In this document: positions 53,453 to 61,453 of the stretch, one piece after another | How positions within the stretch are numbered: the first letter of the stretch is position 1 | Layout of the letters: every line of letters starts with the position of its first letter | NCBI GenBank assembly: GCA_963736355.1 | Contig: CAVTOO010000002.1 | Location: forward strand, 310,001-374,000 | Source: CAVTOO01 sp963736355 | GTDB lineage: Bacteria > Pseudomonadota > Alphaproteobacteria > Rhizobiales > Xanthobacteraceae | DNA length: 64,000 nt | Reading direction: 5' to 3' | Position numbers and translations under genes: made by a program | Notes under the pieces: model-generated | The model's input: the letters and a program-made list of their open reading frames with translations, nothing else | Told to the model about the DNA's origin: nothing | Databases searched by the model: none

Positions 53453-54154
53453 CTATTGCCGCACCAGCAGGATCGGATCGGCGCTGTCCGGCACGCGCCG
53501 CCATTGCGCGTTGTCGTCGGCCTCGAAGCGCCAGGTGTTGCCGTTCGACGTCAGCAGCAGCAATTCGCCGCGCTCAAGTTTCCAGGCCACCGGCCTGAAA
53601 TTGGCAATCTGCTGGTCGCAGCGCGATTTCATGACAACGGCATAGCCGTCTTTTTTCGCGGTTTCCCTGTCGGTCAATTGCAGCGCGCACAACACGCGGC
53701 TCGTGCCGCGCATCATCGACCAGTCGCCGACCAGCTGATCGGTTGAGCGCTGCGATGCATTGGCGGCGGCGAGGTTCTGCAACAGATAGACGCCCTCGCC
53801 CTGCCGCAGACCTTCGAGAATGCCGTTCTCGACTTCACTGAGATCGATCACCGGCTGACCGCTGGCGTCGAGCAGCCGCACGAGATCGAGCCCGCGAATG
53901 TTCCAGGCGACAATGTCCTTGGTGAAGGGCAGCGCGTCGGCGCAACCCGGATCGAGCGTGAGACGCAACCCTTGCGGTGAATTTTCAGGACGCAGCGTGA
54001 TGACGCAGGTTTTGCTGCGCTCCGCATTGGACAGCTCCCACTGCCCGATCATTTCCTGCTTCAGGTCGCTTTGCGCACGCGCCGGCAATGCACCGGCAAC
54101 GAGGCCGCACAGTGCAAGCAGGCCAAGCCATCGCAATCCTGAACCAGAAATCAT
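53453..54154 (-). CDS. Secreted protein with two AprI/Inh-like protease-inhibitor domains
   Basis: A 233-aa exported protein. Signal peptide (WLGLLALCGLVAGALPARA-QSD) precedes two similar modules: (1) MIGQWELSNAERSKTCVITL...GCADALPF and (2) LVGDWSMMRGTSRVLCALQL...RCDQQIANFRPVAWKLERGE. Each has the G-x-W-x-(L/M), central C and second C pattern of the AprI/Inh metalloprotease-inhibitor beta-barrel. No serralysin-type protease is in the window, so the target may be foreign or distant, or the fold may have another use. Its ATG directly abuts the stop of the dehydrogenase gene. Confidence 0.78.
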   Translation of the reverse strand: MISGSGLRWLGLLALCGLVAGALPARAQSDLKQEMIGQWELSNAERSKTCVITLRPENSPQGLRLTLDPGCADALPFTKDIVAWNIRGLDLVRLLDASGQPVIDLSEVENGILEGLRQGEGVYLLQNLAAANASQRSTDQLVGDWSMMRGTSRVLCALQLTDRETAKKDGYAVVMKSRCDQQIANFRPVAWKLERGELLLLTSNGNTWRFEADDNAQWRRVPDSADPILLVRQ

Positions 54155-55138
54155 TTAGGCCCTCTTCTTTGCAATCGAGAGCGGCGTCTCGGGAACCGGC
54201 GTCAGCGGCGGCTTGCCCGCGAACCACGCATTGAGATTGTCGGCGACAAGCTGATCCATCGCGGCGCGCGTGAATATAGAGGCCGAGCCGACATGGGGAA
54301 ACAACACCACATTCTTCATGTCGATCAACTCCTGCGGAACCTTTGGTTCCTGCGCGAAGACATCGAGCCCGGCCGCCATGATGGTGCCCTGCTTTAGTGC
54401 TTCGATCAAGGCCGGCTCGTCGACGACGCTGCCGCGCGCGACATTGATGAGAATGCCGGTCGGGCCGAGTGCCTTGAGCACGTCGGCGTTGATCATGTTG
54501 TGCGTCGATGCGCCGCCGGGCGTGATGAGGACGAGCACATCGACGTCGCGCGCCATCTCGATCAAATTTGCATAATATTTATTGGCGACGCCCTCGGCCT
54601 GACGGCGCGAATGATAGACGACCGGCACCTGCATCGCCTCCAGACGGCGTGCGATCGCCTGCCCGATCCGGCCCATGCCGACCATGCCGACGGTCCGATC
54701 GCGCATCGAGCCCTTGCTCAGCGGGAATGGCGACGTCGCCCACTTTCCTGCGCGCACGTGTTGCTCGGCGTTGATGAAGTCGCGCACCGTGCACAGCAGA
54801 AGCCCGAGCGCGGTGTCGGCGGTCTCTTCCGTCAGCACGTCGGGCGTATTGGTGACGATGATGCCGTGCTCGCGCGCATAGCCGACATCGATGTGATCGT
54901 AACCGACACCGAAGGTGGATACGATTTCGAGCTTCGGGAAGCGCGAAAACATCGCGCGGTCCATTTTCACCAGACCGCCGACACCGACGCCGCGCGTACG
55001 CGCGAACACATCCTCCGACAAGGCGGCGACTTCAGCCGCGGTGGTGGCGGAGGTGACGTTATGGCCCTGCAGGCCCTTGACGATGACGGGCTTGGACGGG
55101 CCAAACAAAACAATATCGGCGGGCGTGGAAACGGACAT
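54155..55138 (-). CDS. D-2-hydroxyacid dehydrogenase (NAD(P))
   Basis: A 327-aa enzyme of the glyoxylate/hydroxypyruvate reductase group. The NAD(P) motif VGMVGMGRIGQAIARRLEAM, catalytic Arg (INVARGSVVDEPAL), Glu (AAGLDVFAQEPKVP) and His (NVVLFPHVGSASIFTR) are in place. ATG 55138 gives a normal length. It is co-transcribed with the double-Inh gene (zero spacing), and its 5' end faces the divergent creatininase-family gene 150 bp away. Confidence 0.93.
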   Translation of the reverse strand: MSVSTPADIVLFGPSKPVIVKGLQGHNVTSATTAAEVAALSEDVFARTRGVGVGGLVKMDRAMFSRFPKLEIVSTFGVGYDHIDVGYAREHGIIVTNTPDVLTEETADTALGLLLCTVRDFINAEQHVRAGKWATSPFPLSKGSMRDRTVGMVGMGRIGQAIARRLEAMQVPVVYHSRRQAEGVANKYYANLIEMARDVDVLVLITPGGASTHNMINADVLKALGPTGILINVARGSVVDEPALIEALKQGTIMAAGLDVFAQEPKVPQELIDMKNVVLFPHVGSASIFTRAAMDQLVADNLNAWFAGKPPLTPVPETPLSIAKKRA

Positions 55139-55288
55139 GCGAAACTCCGGAAAAACCCTCTGGAAACGGCCGACCATGGCAAGGCGCGCGCGCTCGGGGC
55201 AAGCCATCTGGCAAGTCATCACCACCATGCGAATACGGGCACCATAAAGAGTGGCCGCGTTCGGGACTTTCTGATAGGTGGGATCGTC

Positions 55289-56104
55289 ATGAAAACTGTC
55301 CCACCGGCGCGCAACTGGAACGAAATCGACTGGACACAGATCGCCAAAGGCGATCCGTCCGGCTGGATCGCCGTGCTGCCGCTCGCGGCGACCGAACAGC
55401 ATGGACATCACCTGCCGCTCGGCACCGATACTTTCATCGCCGAGGCTTATCTTGCGCGCGTGCGCGAGTTGCTGCCGAAGCAGAGCCCGGCGGTGTTTCT
55501 CCCGGTGCAGGAGGTCGGATTGTCGACCGAGCACATCGCATTTCCCGGCACGCTGACGATACCGAGCGAGATCGTGATGCAGGGCTGGCGCGCCATCGGC
55601 GACAGCGTCGCGCGCGCCGGCATCAAAAAACTACTGATGATCACGAGCCACGGCGGCAACAGCGCGGCGATGGATGTCGTCGCTGTCGATCTGCGCCAGG
55701 CCCACGACATGTTGGTGGTTACGACATCATGGCAGCGGCTCGGACAGCCGGACGGATTGTTCGACGAGGCCGAGTGGAAGCACGGGCTGCATGGCGGCGC
55801 GGTGGAAACCTCGATCATGCTGGCGGCGAAGCCGAAGCTCGTGCGCATGAAGAAAGTCCGCGACAATCCTTCGCAAACGCGCGTTCTGGAAAAGAAGACG
55901 CAATGGCTGCGGCACGGGCGGCCTGCGGCGATTGCCTGGGCGGCGCAGGATCTCAATGCTTCGGGCGCGATGGGCGATGCGCGCAAGGCGTCTGCGGAGA
56001 AAGGGCGCCAGTTAATCGATCATGGCGCGAAAGCTTTTTGCGGATTGATCGAGGAAATGGGTGCTTTTGGGGGTGTCCGCAGCGCCAAGAACATATCCAA
56101 GTAA
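55289..56104 (+). CDS. Creatininase-family amidohydrolase
   Basis: A 271-aa member of the creatininase/MftE/FAPy-deformylase family, metal-dependent hydrolases. Metal-ligand motifs are LAATEQHGHHLPLGTDTFIA, SHGGNSAAMDVVAVDL and HGGAVETSIMLA. The exact substrate (creatinine, a formylated base or another amide) is not decidable. Divergent from the 2-hydroxyacid dehydrogenase. Confidence 0.9.
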   Translation: MKTVPPARNWNEIDWTQIAKGDPSGWIAVLPLAATEQHGHHLPLGTDTFIAEAYLARVRELLPKQSPAVFLPVQEVGLSTEHIAFPGTLTIPSEIVMQGWRAIGDSVARAGIKKLLMITSHGGNSAAMDVVAVDLRQAHDMLVVTTSWQRLGQPDGLFDEAEWKHGLHGGAVETSIMLAAKPKLVRMKKVRDNPSQTRVLEKKTQWLRHGRPAAIAWAAQDLNASGAMGDARKASAEKGRQLIDHGAKAFCGLIEEMGAFGGVRSAKNISK

Positions 56105-56229
56105 TTGATATTGCTTATATTTTAAGAATTTCAAATTCTTTTCGACCCGAATCGAACCTCCCTCCTGAAGCCTACGACTACTAGGCATGCGGACCACACC
56201 GGGCCGCCCCAAACAGGATGGAGACCAAC

Positions 56230-56523
56230 ATGTCGATCAAGACCAAGATTGCTGCCCTCGCGATTGCCTCTCTCACTGTTGTCGGCGGCCTCGCCGCGAC
56301 CAGCAACGATGCGCATGCGAAGTGGAAGGGTCATCACCACGGCCACGGTTTCGGTTACGGCATCGCGGCTGGCGCGATCCTCGGAGCCGGCCTCGCCGGT
56401 GCCGCTTACGCCTCCGGCCCGAGCTACGCTTACGATTATCGCCGCTGCCGCTGGGTCGCTCAGCACGACCAGTTCGGCAACTACATGGGCCGCACCCGGG
56501 TCTGCTCGTACCCGGTGTACTAA
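56230..56523 (+). CDS. Small secreted Gly/His-rich protein
   Basis: A 97-aa exported protein: signal peptide (KIAALAIASLTVVGGLAATS-NDAHA), a His/Gly segment (KWKGHHHGHGFGYGIAAGAI), a short hydrophobic stretch and a C-terminal aromatic/Cys part (YDYRRCRWVAQHDQFGNYMG, ending RTRVCSYPVY). The GGAGACC before ATG 56230 favours it over ATG 56218. The C-terminal motif resembles short periplasmic proteins abundant in Bradyrhizobiaceae, of unknown function; the His cluster could bind metal. A terminator follows. Confidence 0.75.
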   Translation: MSIKTKIAALAIASLTVVGGLAATSNDAHAKWKGHHHGHGFGYGIAAGAILGAGLAGAAYASGPSYAYDYRRCRWVAQHDQFGNYMGRTRVCSYPVY

Positions 56524-56589
56524 GACCGCCCGGAAGTGGATCTGCGTCGACACAGGCGCCCATCCACTCTTGTGTCGATACGCCGAGAG

Positions 56590-56626
56590 ACCCGTCCGGT
56601 TGTCCCCCCGGGCGGGTTTTTCTTTT
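56590..56626 (+). terminator. Rho-independent terminator
   Basis: ACCCGTCCGG-N8-CCGGGCGGGT (one G-T pair) followed by TTTTCTTTTT, 67 bp after the small secreted protein gene. Confidence 0.85.
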
Positions 56627-56748
56627 TGAAGATTTAAAGATCGCCCCTGCGCATCTTTATGCGCGCTTTATGCGGGCCCTCACCTTTCCCAATCGATCAC
56701 TTATGCCATCGCCACTAGGTCTAACGCTCTGAATTGAACGGAGCGGAC

Positions 56749-56832
56749 ATGGCGGACGTGCTTTTCCTGATCTCGGGCCTCGGCTTTCTCGCGCTGATGG
56801 CCGGCTACGCCATCTCCTGCGGCCGGCTGTAG
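56749..56832 (+). CDS. 27-aa membrane microprotein leading the kdp operon
   Basis: The ATG at 56749 (after GGAGCGGAC) opens a 27-codon frame starting MADVLFLISGLGFLALMAGY and ending AISCGRL: one TM helix with a short polar Cys/Arg end. It stops 10 bp before kdpF, which begins with its own SD (AGGAGCG). Small one-helix frames upstream of kdpF occur in other genomes to my recollection, with similar AC-x-RL-like ends; this should be treated as uncertain. A regulatory or KdpA-stabilising role is speculation. Confidence 0.65.
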   Translation: MADVLFLISGLGFLALMAGYAISCGRL

Positions 56833-56842
56833 GAGCGAAATC

Positions 56843-56932
56843 ATGACACTCGATTACTGGTTGGCCGGTCTCACGACCGCGGGGCTATTGGTTTACCTCA
56901 CCTACGCGCTGCTGCGCCCCGAACGTTTTTGA
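56843..56932 (+). CDS. kdpF: Potassium-transporting ATPase subunit KdpF
   Basis: A 29-aa single-helix subunit (MTLDYWLAGLTTAGLLVYLT, then YALLRPERF); the Y-x-x-x-LL-(R/K)-P-E-(R/K)-F end is the KdpF signature. It stabilises the KdpABC complex and lies 13 bp before kdpA. Confidence 0.93.
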   Translation: MTLDYWLAGLTTAGLLVYLTYALLRPERF

Positions 56933-56945
56933 GGAGCAGCACATC

Positions 56946-58745
56946 ATGACCATCAATGGCTGGATTCAAATCGCGATCTATTTCGTGGTGCTGACCGCAC
57001 TCGCCGTCCCGCTCGGCCGCTTCATGGCCCGCGTGTTCGAAGGCGAGCGCAATTTCATGTCGCCGGTCCTCAAGCCTGTCGAGCGCGGGCTCTACCGCAT
57101 CGCCGGCATCGACGAGACCAAAGAACAGCACTGGATCGCCTACACAATCGCGATGCTGGTGTTCAACGCCGCCGGCTTCGTGCTGCTTTATGCACTGCTG
57201 CGCTTGCAGGCGCTGCTGCCGCTCAATCCGCAGGACATGGCAGCGGTGCCGCCGGACCTGAGCTTCAACACCGCCGTGAGCTTCGTCACCAACACCAACT
57301 GGCAGAACTATGGCGGCGAAAGCACCATGAGCTATCTCACCCAGATGGTCGGGCTGACAACGCAGAACTTCGTCTCGGCGGCGACCGGCATCGCGCTGAT
57401 GCTGGCGCTGGTGCGCGGCTTCGTCCGGCGTTCGGCGACGACGGTCGGCAATTTCTGGGTCGATATGACACGCGCGACGCTTTACGTGCTGCTGCCGCTG
57501 TCGGTCGTGCTCGCCATTGCTCTGGTGTGGCAAGGCGTGCCGCAGAATCTCGGCGCGTATGTGGATGCCACAACGCTTGAAGGCGCCAAGCAGATCCTCA
57601 GTCAGGGACCGGCCGCCTCGCAGATCGCCATCAAGCAACTCGGCACCAATGGCGGCGGATTCTGGGGCGCCAACTCCGCCGTGCCTTACGAGAACCCGAC
57701 CGCCATCAGCAATTTCCTTCAAATGCTGGCGATCCTGCTGCTTGCCGCCGCGCTGACCCACACCTTCGGCCGCATGGTGCGCGATGACCGCCAGGGCTGG
57801 GCGATCTATACGGCGATGTCGGTGATCTTCCTCGCTGGTGTTGTCATTACCTACTGGGCCGAAGGCACCGGCAATCCGCATTTTGCCGCGCTCGGCATCG
57901 ATGCCGCCAATCTCGAGGGCAAGGAAGTGCGCTTCGGCATCGCCAATTCAAGCCTGTGGGCGGTGGCGACGACGGCGGCCTCCAACGGCTCGGTCAATGC
58001 CATGCATGACAGCTTCACCCCGCTCGGCGGCATGATTCCGATGATCCTCATGCAGCTCGGCGAGATCGTGTTCGGCGGCGTCGGCTCAGGCCTCTACGGC
58101 ATGCTGCTTTACGTCATCGTCACGATGTTCGTGGCCGGGCTGATGGTCGGCCGCACGCCGGAATATCTCGGCAAGAAGATCGAAGCCAAGGAAGTGAAGA
58201 TGGCGATGCTCGCCATCCTGCTGCTGCCGCTGACGATGCTCGGCTTCATGGCGATCTCAAGCGTCGCGTCGTTCGGCCTGTCCAGCATTCAGGACCCGGG
58301 CCCGCATGGCTTCAGCGAGCTGATGTATCTCTACGTGTCGAGCGCCGGCAACAACGGCTCGGCCTTCGGCGGCTTCACGGGAAACACGCCCTGGTACAAC
58401 AGCACGGGCGGCATCGCGATGCTGCTCGGCCGCTATGGCGTCATCATTCCCGCGATGGCGATTGCAGGTTCGCTGGCGGCGAAGAAGGCCGTACCGCCTT
58501 CGGCCGGCACCTTCCCGACCCATGGCGGATTGTTCGTCGGGCTTCTCATCGGCGTCATTCTCATCGTCGGCGGCTTGACGTTCCTGCCTTCCCTCGCACT
58601 GGGACCGATCGTCGAGCATCTCGCGATGACCGGGAGTCGTCGAGTGACTCTCGCAGATGCGACTCTCTGCCGAGGAACGAACCATATGATTCCGGAGCGC
58701 GTTGCGATGACATTCACGCCCCGGAATGACGAAGACAAGGACTGA
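56946..58745 (+). CDS. kdpA: Potassium-transporting ATPase subunit KdpA (extended C-terminus)
   Basis: KdpA is the K+-channel-like subunit. The SVTNTNWQNYGGEST-type first selectivity filter (FVTNTNWQNYGGESTMSYLT), the second (QLGTNGGGFWGANSAVPYEN) and later filter-like segments (SAGNNGSAFGGF) are clear. The family normally ends soon after LALGPIVEHLA (about 58625). Here the frame continues about 38 residues (from MTGSRRVTLADA to NDEDKD) through repeat-like DNA, so the natural stop is probably lost by a small indel or the tail is real but non-conserved. Confidence 0.95.
   Translation: MTINGWIQIAIYFVVLTALAVPLGRFMARVFEGERNFMSPVLKPVERGLYRIAGIDETKEQHWIAYTIAMLVFNAAGFVLLYALLRLQALLPLNPQDMAAVPPDLSFNTAVSFVTNTNWQNYGGESTMSYLTQMVGLTTQNFVSAATGIALMLALVRGFVRRSATTVGNFWVDMTRATLYVLLPLSVVLAIALVWQGVPQNLGAYVDATTLEGAKQILSQGPAASQIAIKQLGTNGGGFWGANSAVPYENPTAISNFLQMLAILLLAAALTHTFGRMVRDDRQGWAIYTAMSVIFLAGVVITYWAEGTGNPHFAALGIDAANLEGKEVRFGIANSSLWAVATTAASNGSVNAMHDSFTPLGGMIPMILMQLGEIVFGGVGSGLYGMLLYVIVTMFVAGLMVGRTPEYLGKKIEAKEVKMAMLAILLLPLTMLGFMAISSVASFGLSSIQDPGPHGFSELMYLYVSSAGNNGSAFGGFTGNTPWYNSTGGIAMLLGRYGVIIPAMAIAGSLAAKKAVPPSAGTFPTHGGLFVGLLIGVILIVGGLTFLPSLALGPIVEHLAMTGSRRVTLADATLCRGTNHMIPERVAMTFTPRNDEDKD
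58628..58745. repeat. Repeat-like DNA at the kdpA 3' end
   Basis: On the minus strand this reads TTCGTCATTCCGGGGCGTGA... and contains several GACTCTC/GAGTCACTC near-inverted pieces. The CGTCATTCCGGGGCG wording is like intergenic repeats of Bradyrhizobium-type genomes (recollection). It is translated here only because the kdpA frame stays open. Confidence 0.4.
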
Positions 58746-58747
58746 CC

Positions 58748-60817
58748 ATGGAAACCTCGAAATTGCGCAAGCGCATGCCGGCAACGGCGATGCTCGACCC
58801 GGCGATCCTCGTGCCGGCGATCGGACAAGCGTTCGTCAAGCTCGATCCCCGCACGCTGATCAAGAACCCGGTGATCTTCGTGCTGGAAGTCGTCACCATG
58901 CTCGCGACCGTGCTTCTGGTGCGCGACATCATGACCGGCAGTGCCGACACGCCCTTCACCTTCCAGATTACGCTGTGGCTGTGGTTCACGGTGCTGTTCG
59001 CGAATTTCGCCGAAGCGGTGGCCGAAGGACGCGGCCGGGCGCAAGCCGACACGCTGCGCCGTGCCCGCACCGAGACGCGCGCCAAGCGCCTGGTGATGCC
59101 ACGAAAATCACGAGGTCTATGAAGGCGTCGCAGCTCCGACCTCGGCCCCGGCGACCTCGTCGTGTGCGAGGCCGGCGACACGATCCCGGCCGACGGCGAA
59201 GTGATCGAAGGCATCGCCTCGGTCAATGAGGCGGCGGTCACGGGCAAATCCGCACCCGTCATCCGCGAATCCGGCGGCGACCGTTCGGCCGTGACCGGCG
59301 GCACCACCGTGATCTCCGACCGCATCGTCGTGCGCGTCGCAGCCGGCGAAGGCGCGTCATTCCTCGACCGCATGATCGCACTCGTGGAGGGCGCGGAGCG
59401 CCAGAAGACGCCGAACGAAATCGCGCTCAGCATTCTTCTGGTTGGCCTGACGCTGATTTTCGTCTTCGCCACCGCCAGCGTGCCGAGCTTTGCGAGTTAT
59501 GCCGGCGGCTCGATTCCAGTCATCATTCTGATCGCGCTGTTCGTGACGCTGATCCCGACCACCATCGGCGCGCTGCTTTCCGCCATCGGCATCGCCGGCA
59601 TGGACCGTCTGGTGCGTTTCAACGTGCTGGCGATGTCGGGCCGTGCCGTCGAGGCGGCGGGCGATGTCAACACGCTGCTGCTCGACAAGACCGGCACCAT
59701 CACTTTCGGCAACCGTCTGGCGACCGAACTGATCGTCGTGCCCGGCGTAACGGAGCGCGAGGCGGCCGAGGCCGCCCTGCTCGCGAGCGCCGCCGACGAG
59801 ACCGCGGAAGGCCGCTCGATCGTGACGCTGATGCAGGAGAAATACGGCTTGAGCGTCCAGTCCTCCGCCGAGGCCAGGTTCATTGCGTTCTCGGCCTCCA
59901 CCCGGCTTTCGGGCGTCGATCTCGGCACGCGCCGGCTGCGCAAGGGCGCGATCGATGCCGTGGTGAATTTCGCGCGCGAGATTGCCGGGCGCGATCTCGT
60001 CGAGCCGCCGGCATTCCGCGCCGCGGTCGAACGCATCGCCCGCTCCGGCGGCACGCCGCTCGGGCTCGTCGACGGCGGGCGCATCCTCGGCGTCATCCAC
60101 CTCAAGGACGTGGTGAAGGCCGACATCAAGGAACGCTTTGTCGAATTGCGCCGCATGGGCATCAAGACCGTGATGATCACCGGCGACAATCCGGTGACCG
60201 CGGCGGCGATCGCATCCGAGGCCGGCGTCGATGACTTCATCGCCGAAGCAACACCGGAGGACAAGCTGCGCTATATCCGCAGCGAGCAGGCACAAGGACG
60301 TCTGATCGCGATGTGCGGCGACGGCACCAATGATGCCCCGGCGCTCGCTCAGGCCGATGTCGGCGTTGCGATGCAGTCGGGCACGCAGGCAGCCCGCGAG
60401 GCCGGCAACATGATCGACCTCGATTCCAACCCGACCAAGCTCATCGAGGTGGTCGAGATCGGCAAGCAACTGCTGATGACGCGCGGTTCGCTGACGGCCT
60501 TTTCCATCGCCAACGATGTCGCCAAATATTTCGCCATCATCCCGGCGATGTTCGTGGCGATCTATCCGCAGCTCGGCGCGCTCAATGTCATGCAGCTCGC
60601 AAGCCCGCAAAGCGCGGTGCTGTCGGCGATCATCTTCAACGCTCTGGTGATTGTCGCGCTGATCCCGCTGGCGCTGCGCGGCGTCAAATATCGCCCTGTC
60701 GGCGCCGCCGCGCTGCTGCGCCGCAATCTCCTGGTTTACGGCCTCGGCGGCATCGCGGTGCCCTTCATCGGCATCAAGGCCATCGATCTCGTCGTCAACG
60801 CGCTGCATCTGGTCTGA
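58748..60817 (+). CDS. kdpB: Potassium-transporting ATPase ATP-binding subunit KdpB (frame break)
   Basis: The P-type ATPase subunit. The first frame (MPATAMLDPAILVPAIGQAF, TM1-2 FVLEVVTMLATVLLVRDIM and WLWFTVLFANFAEAVAEGRG) ends after RLVMP near 59100. Two small indels at 59102-59130 bridge HEVYEGVA and SDLGPGDLVVCEAGDTIPAD, which continues cleanly. The phosphorylation motif LLLDKTGTITFGN, ATP-binding KGAIDAV and hinge MCGDGTNDAPALAQADVG are intact. Corrected length about 690 aa. Two bases after kdpA. Confidence 0.95.
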
Positions 60818-60828
60818 AGGAACACACC

Positions 60829-61436
60829 ATGCTGACCCATCTTCGTCCCGCCTTCACGCTCCTGATCGCCTTCACGCTGATCACCGGGCTTGCCTATCCA
60901 CTGGCGATGACCGGCCTCGCGCAGGCGCTGTTTCCAGCGCAGGCCGCCGGCAGCCTCGTCACGCGCAACGGACAGGTGATCGGCTCCTCGCTGATGGGGC
61001 AATCCTTCACCAGCGACCGCTATTTCCACGGCAGGCTTTCGGCGACCACAGGCGCCGATCCGGCGGATTCCTCGAAGACAATCGCCGCGCCGTATAACGC
61101 CGCATCGACCGCGGGTTCGAATCTACGGCCCGACCAGCAAGGCCCTGAACGACCGCATGAGCGCCGACGTCGCCGCGCGCAAGGCGGAGAATCCCACTGC
61201 CACCGTACCGACCGAGCTTGTCACCGCCTCCGGCAGCGGGCTCGACCCGGATGTCTCGCCGCAGAGCGCGCTGTTCCAGGTGCCGCGCATCGCCCGTGTG
61301 CGCGGCCTGACCGAGGACCGGCTGAAAGCGCTGGTGACCGAGATGACCGCAGGCCGGACTTTTGGCATTCTCGGCGAGCCTCGTGTGAATGTGCTGGCAA
61401 TCAATCTCGCGCTGGATGCGATGAAGCCGTACAGAT
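60829..61436 (+). CDS. kdpC: Potassium-transporting ATPase subunit KdpC (frame break)
   Basis: KdpC, the single-TM periplasmic chaperone-like subunit. First frame: FTLLIAFTLITGLAYPLAMT, SLMGQSFTSDRYFHGRLSAT, SKTIAAPYNAASTAGSNL; after a break near 61123: SKALNDRMSADVAARKAENP, ASGSGLDPDVSPQSALFQVP, ARVRGLTEDRLKALV and LGEPRVNVLAINLALDAMK. As given, the frame passes the usual end and runs into kdpD; I place the end near 61436 (about 200 aa) by family length, so the stop is approximate. Confidence 0.9.
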
Positions 61437-61453
61437 ATTGCGATGGTCGCCCG

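Noticed and set aside
59357..60808. 483-codon minus-strand frame opposite kdpB
   Set aside because: Shadow of kdpB with no family match.
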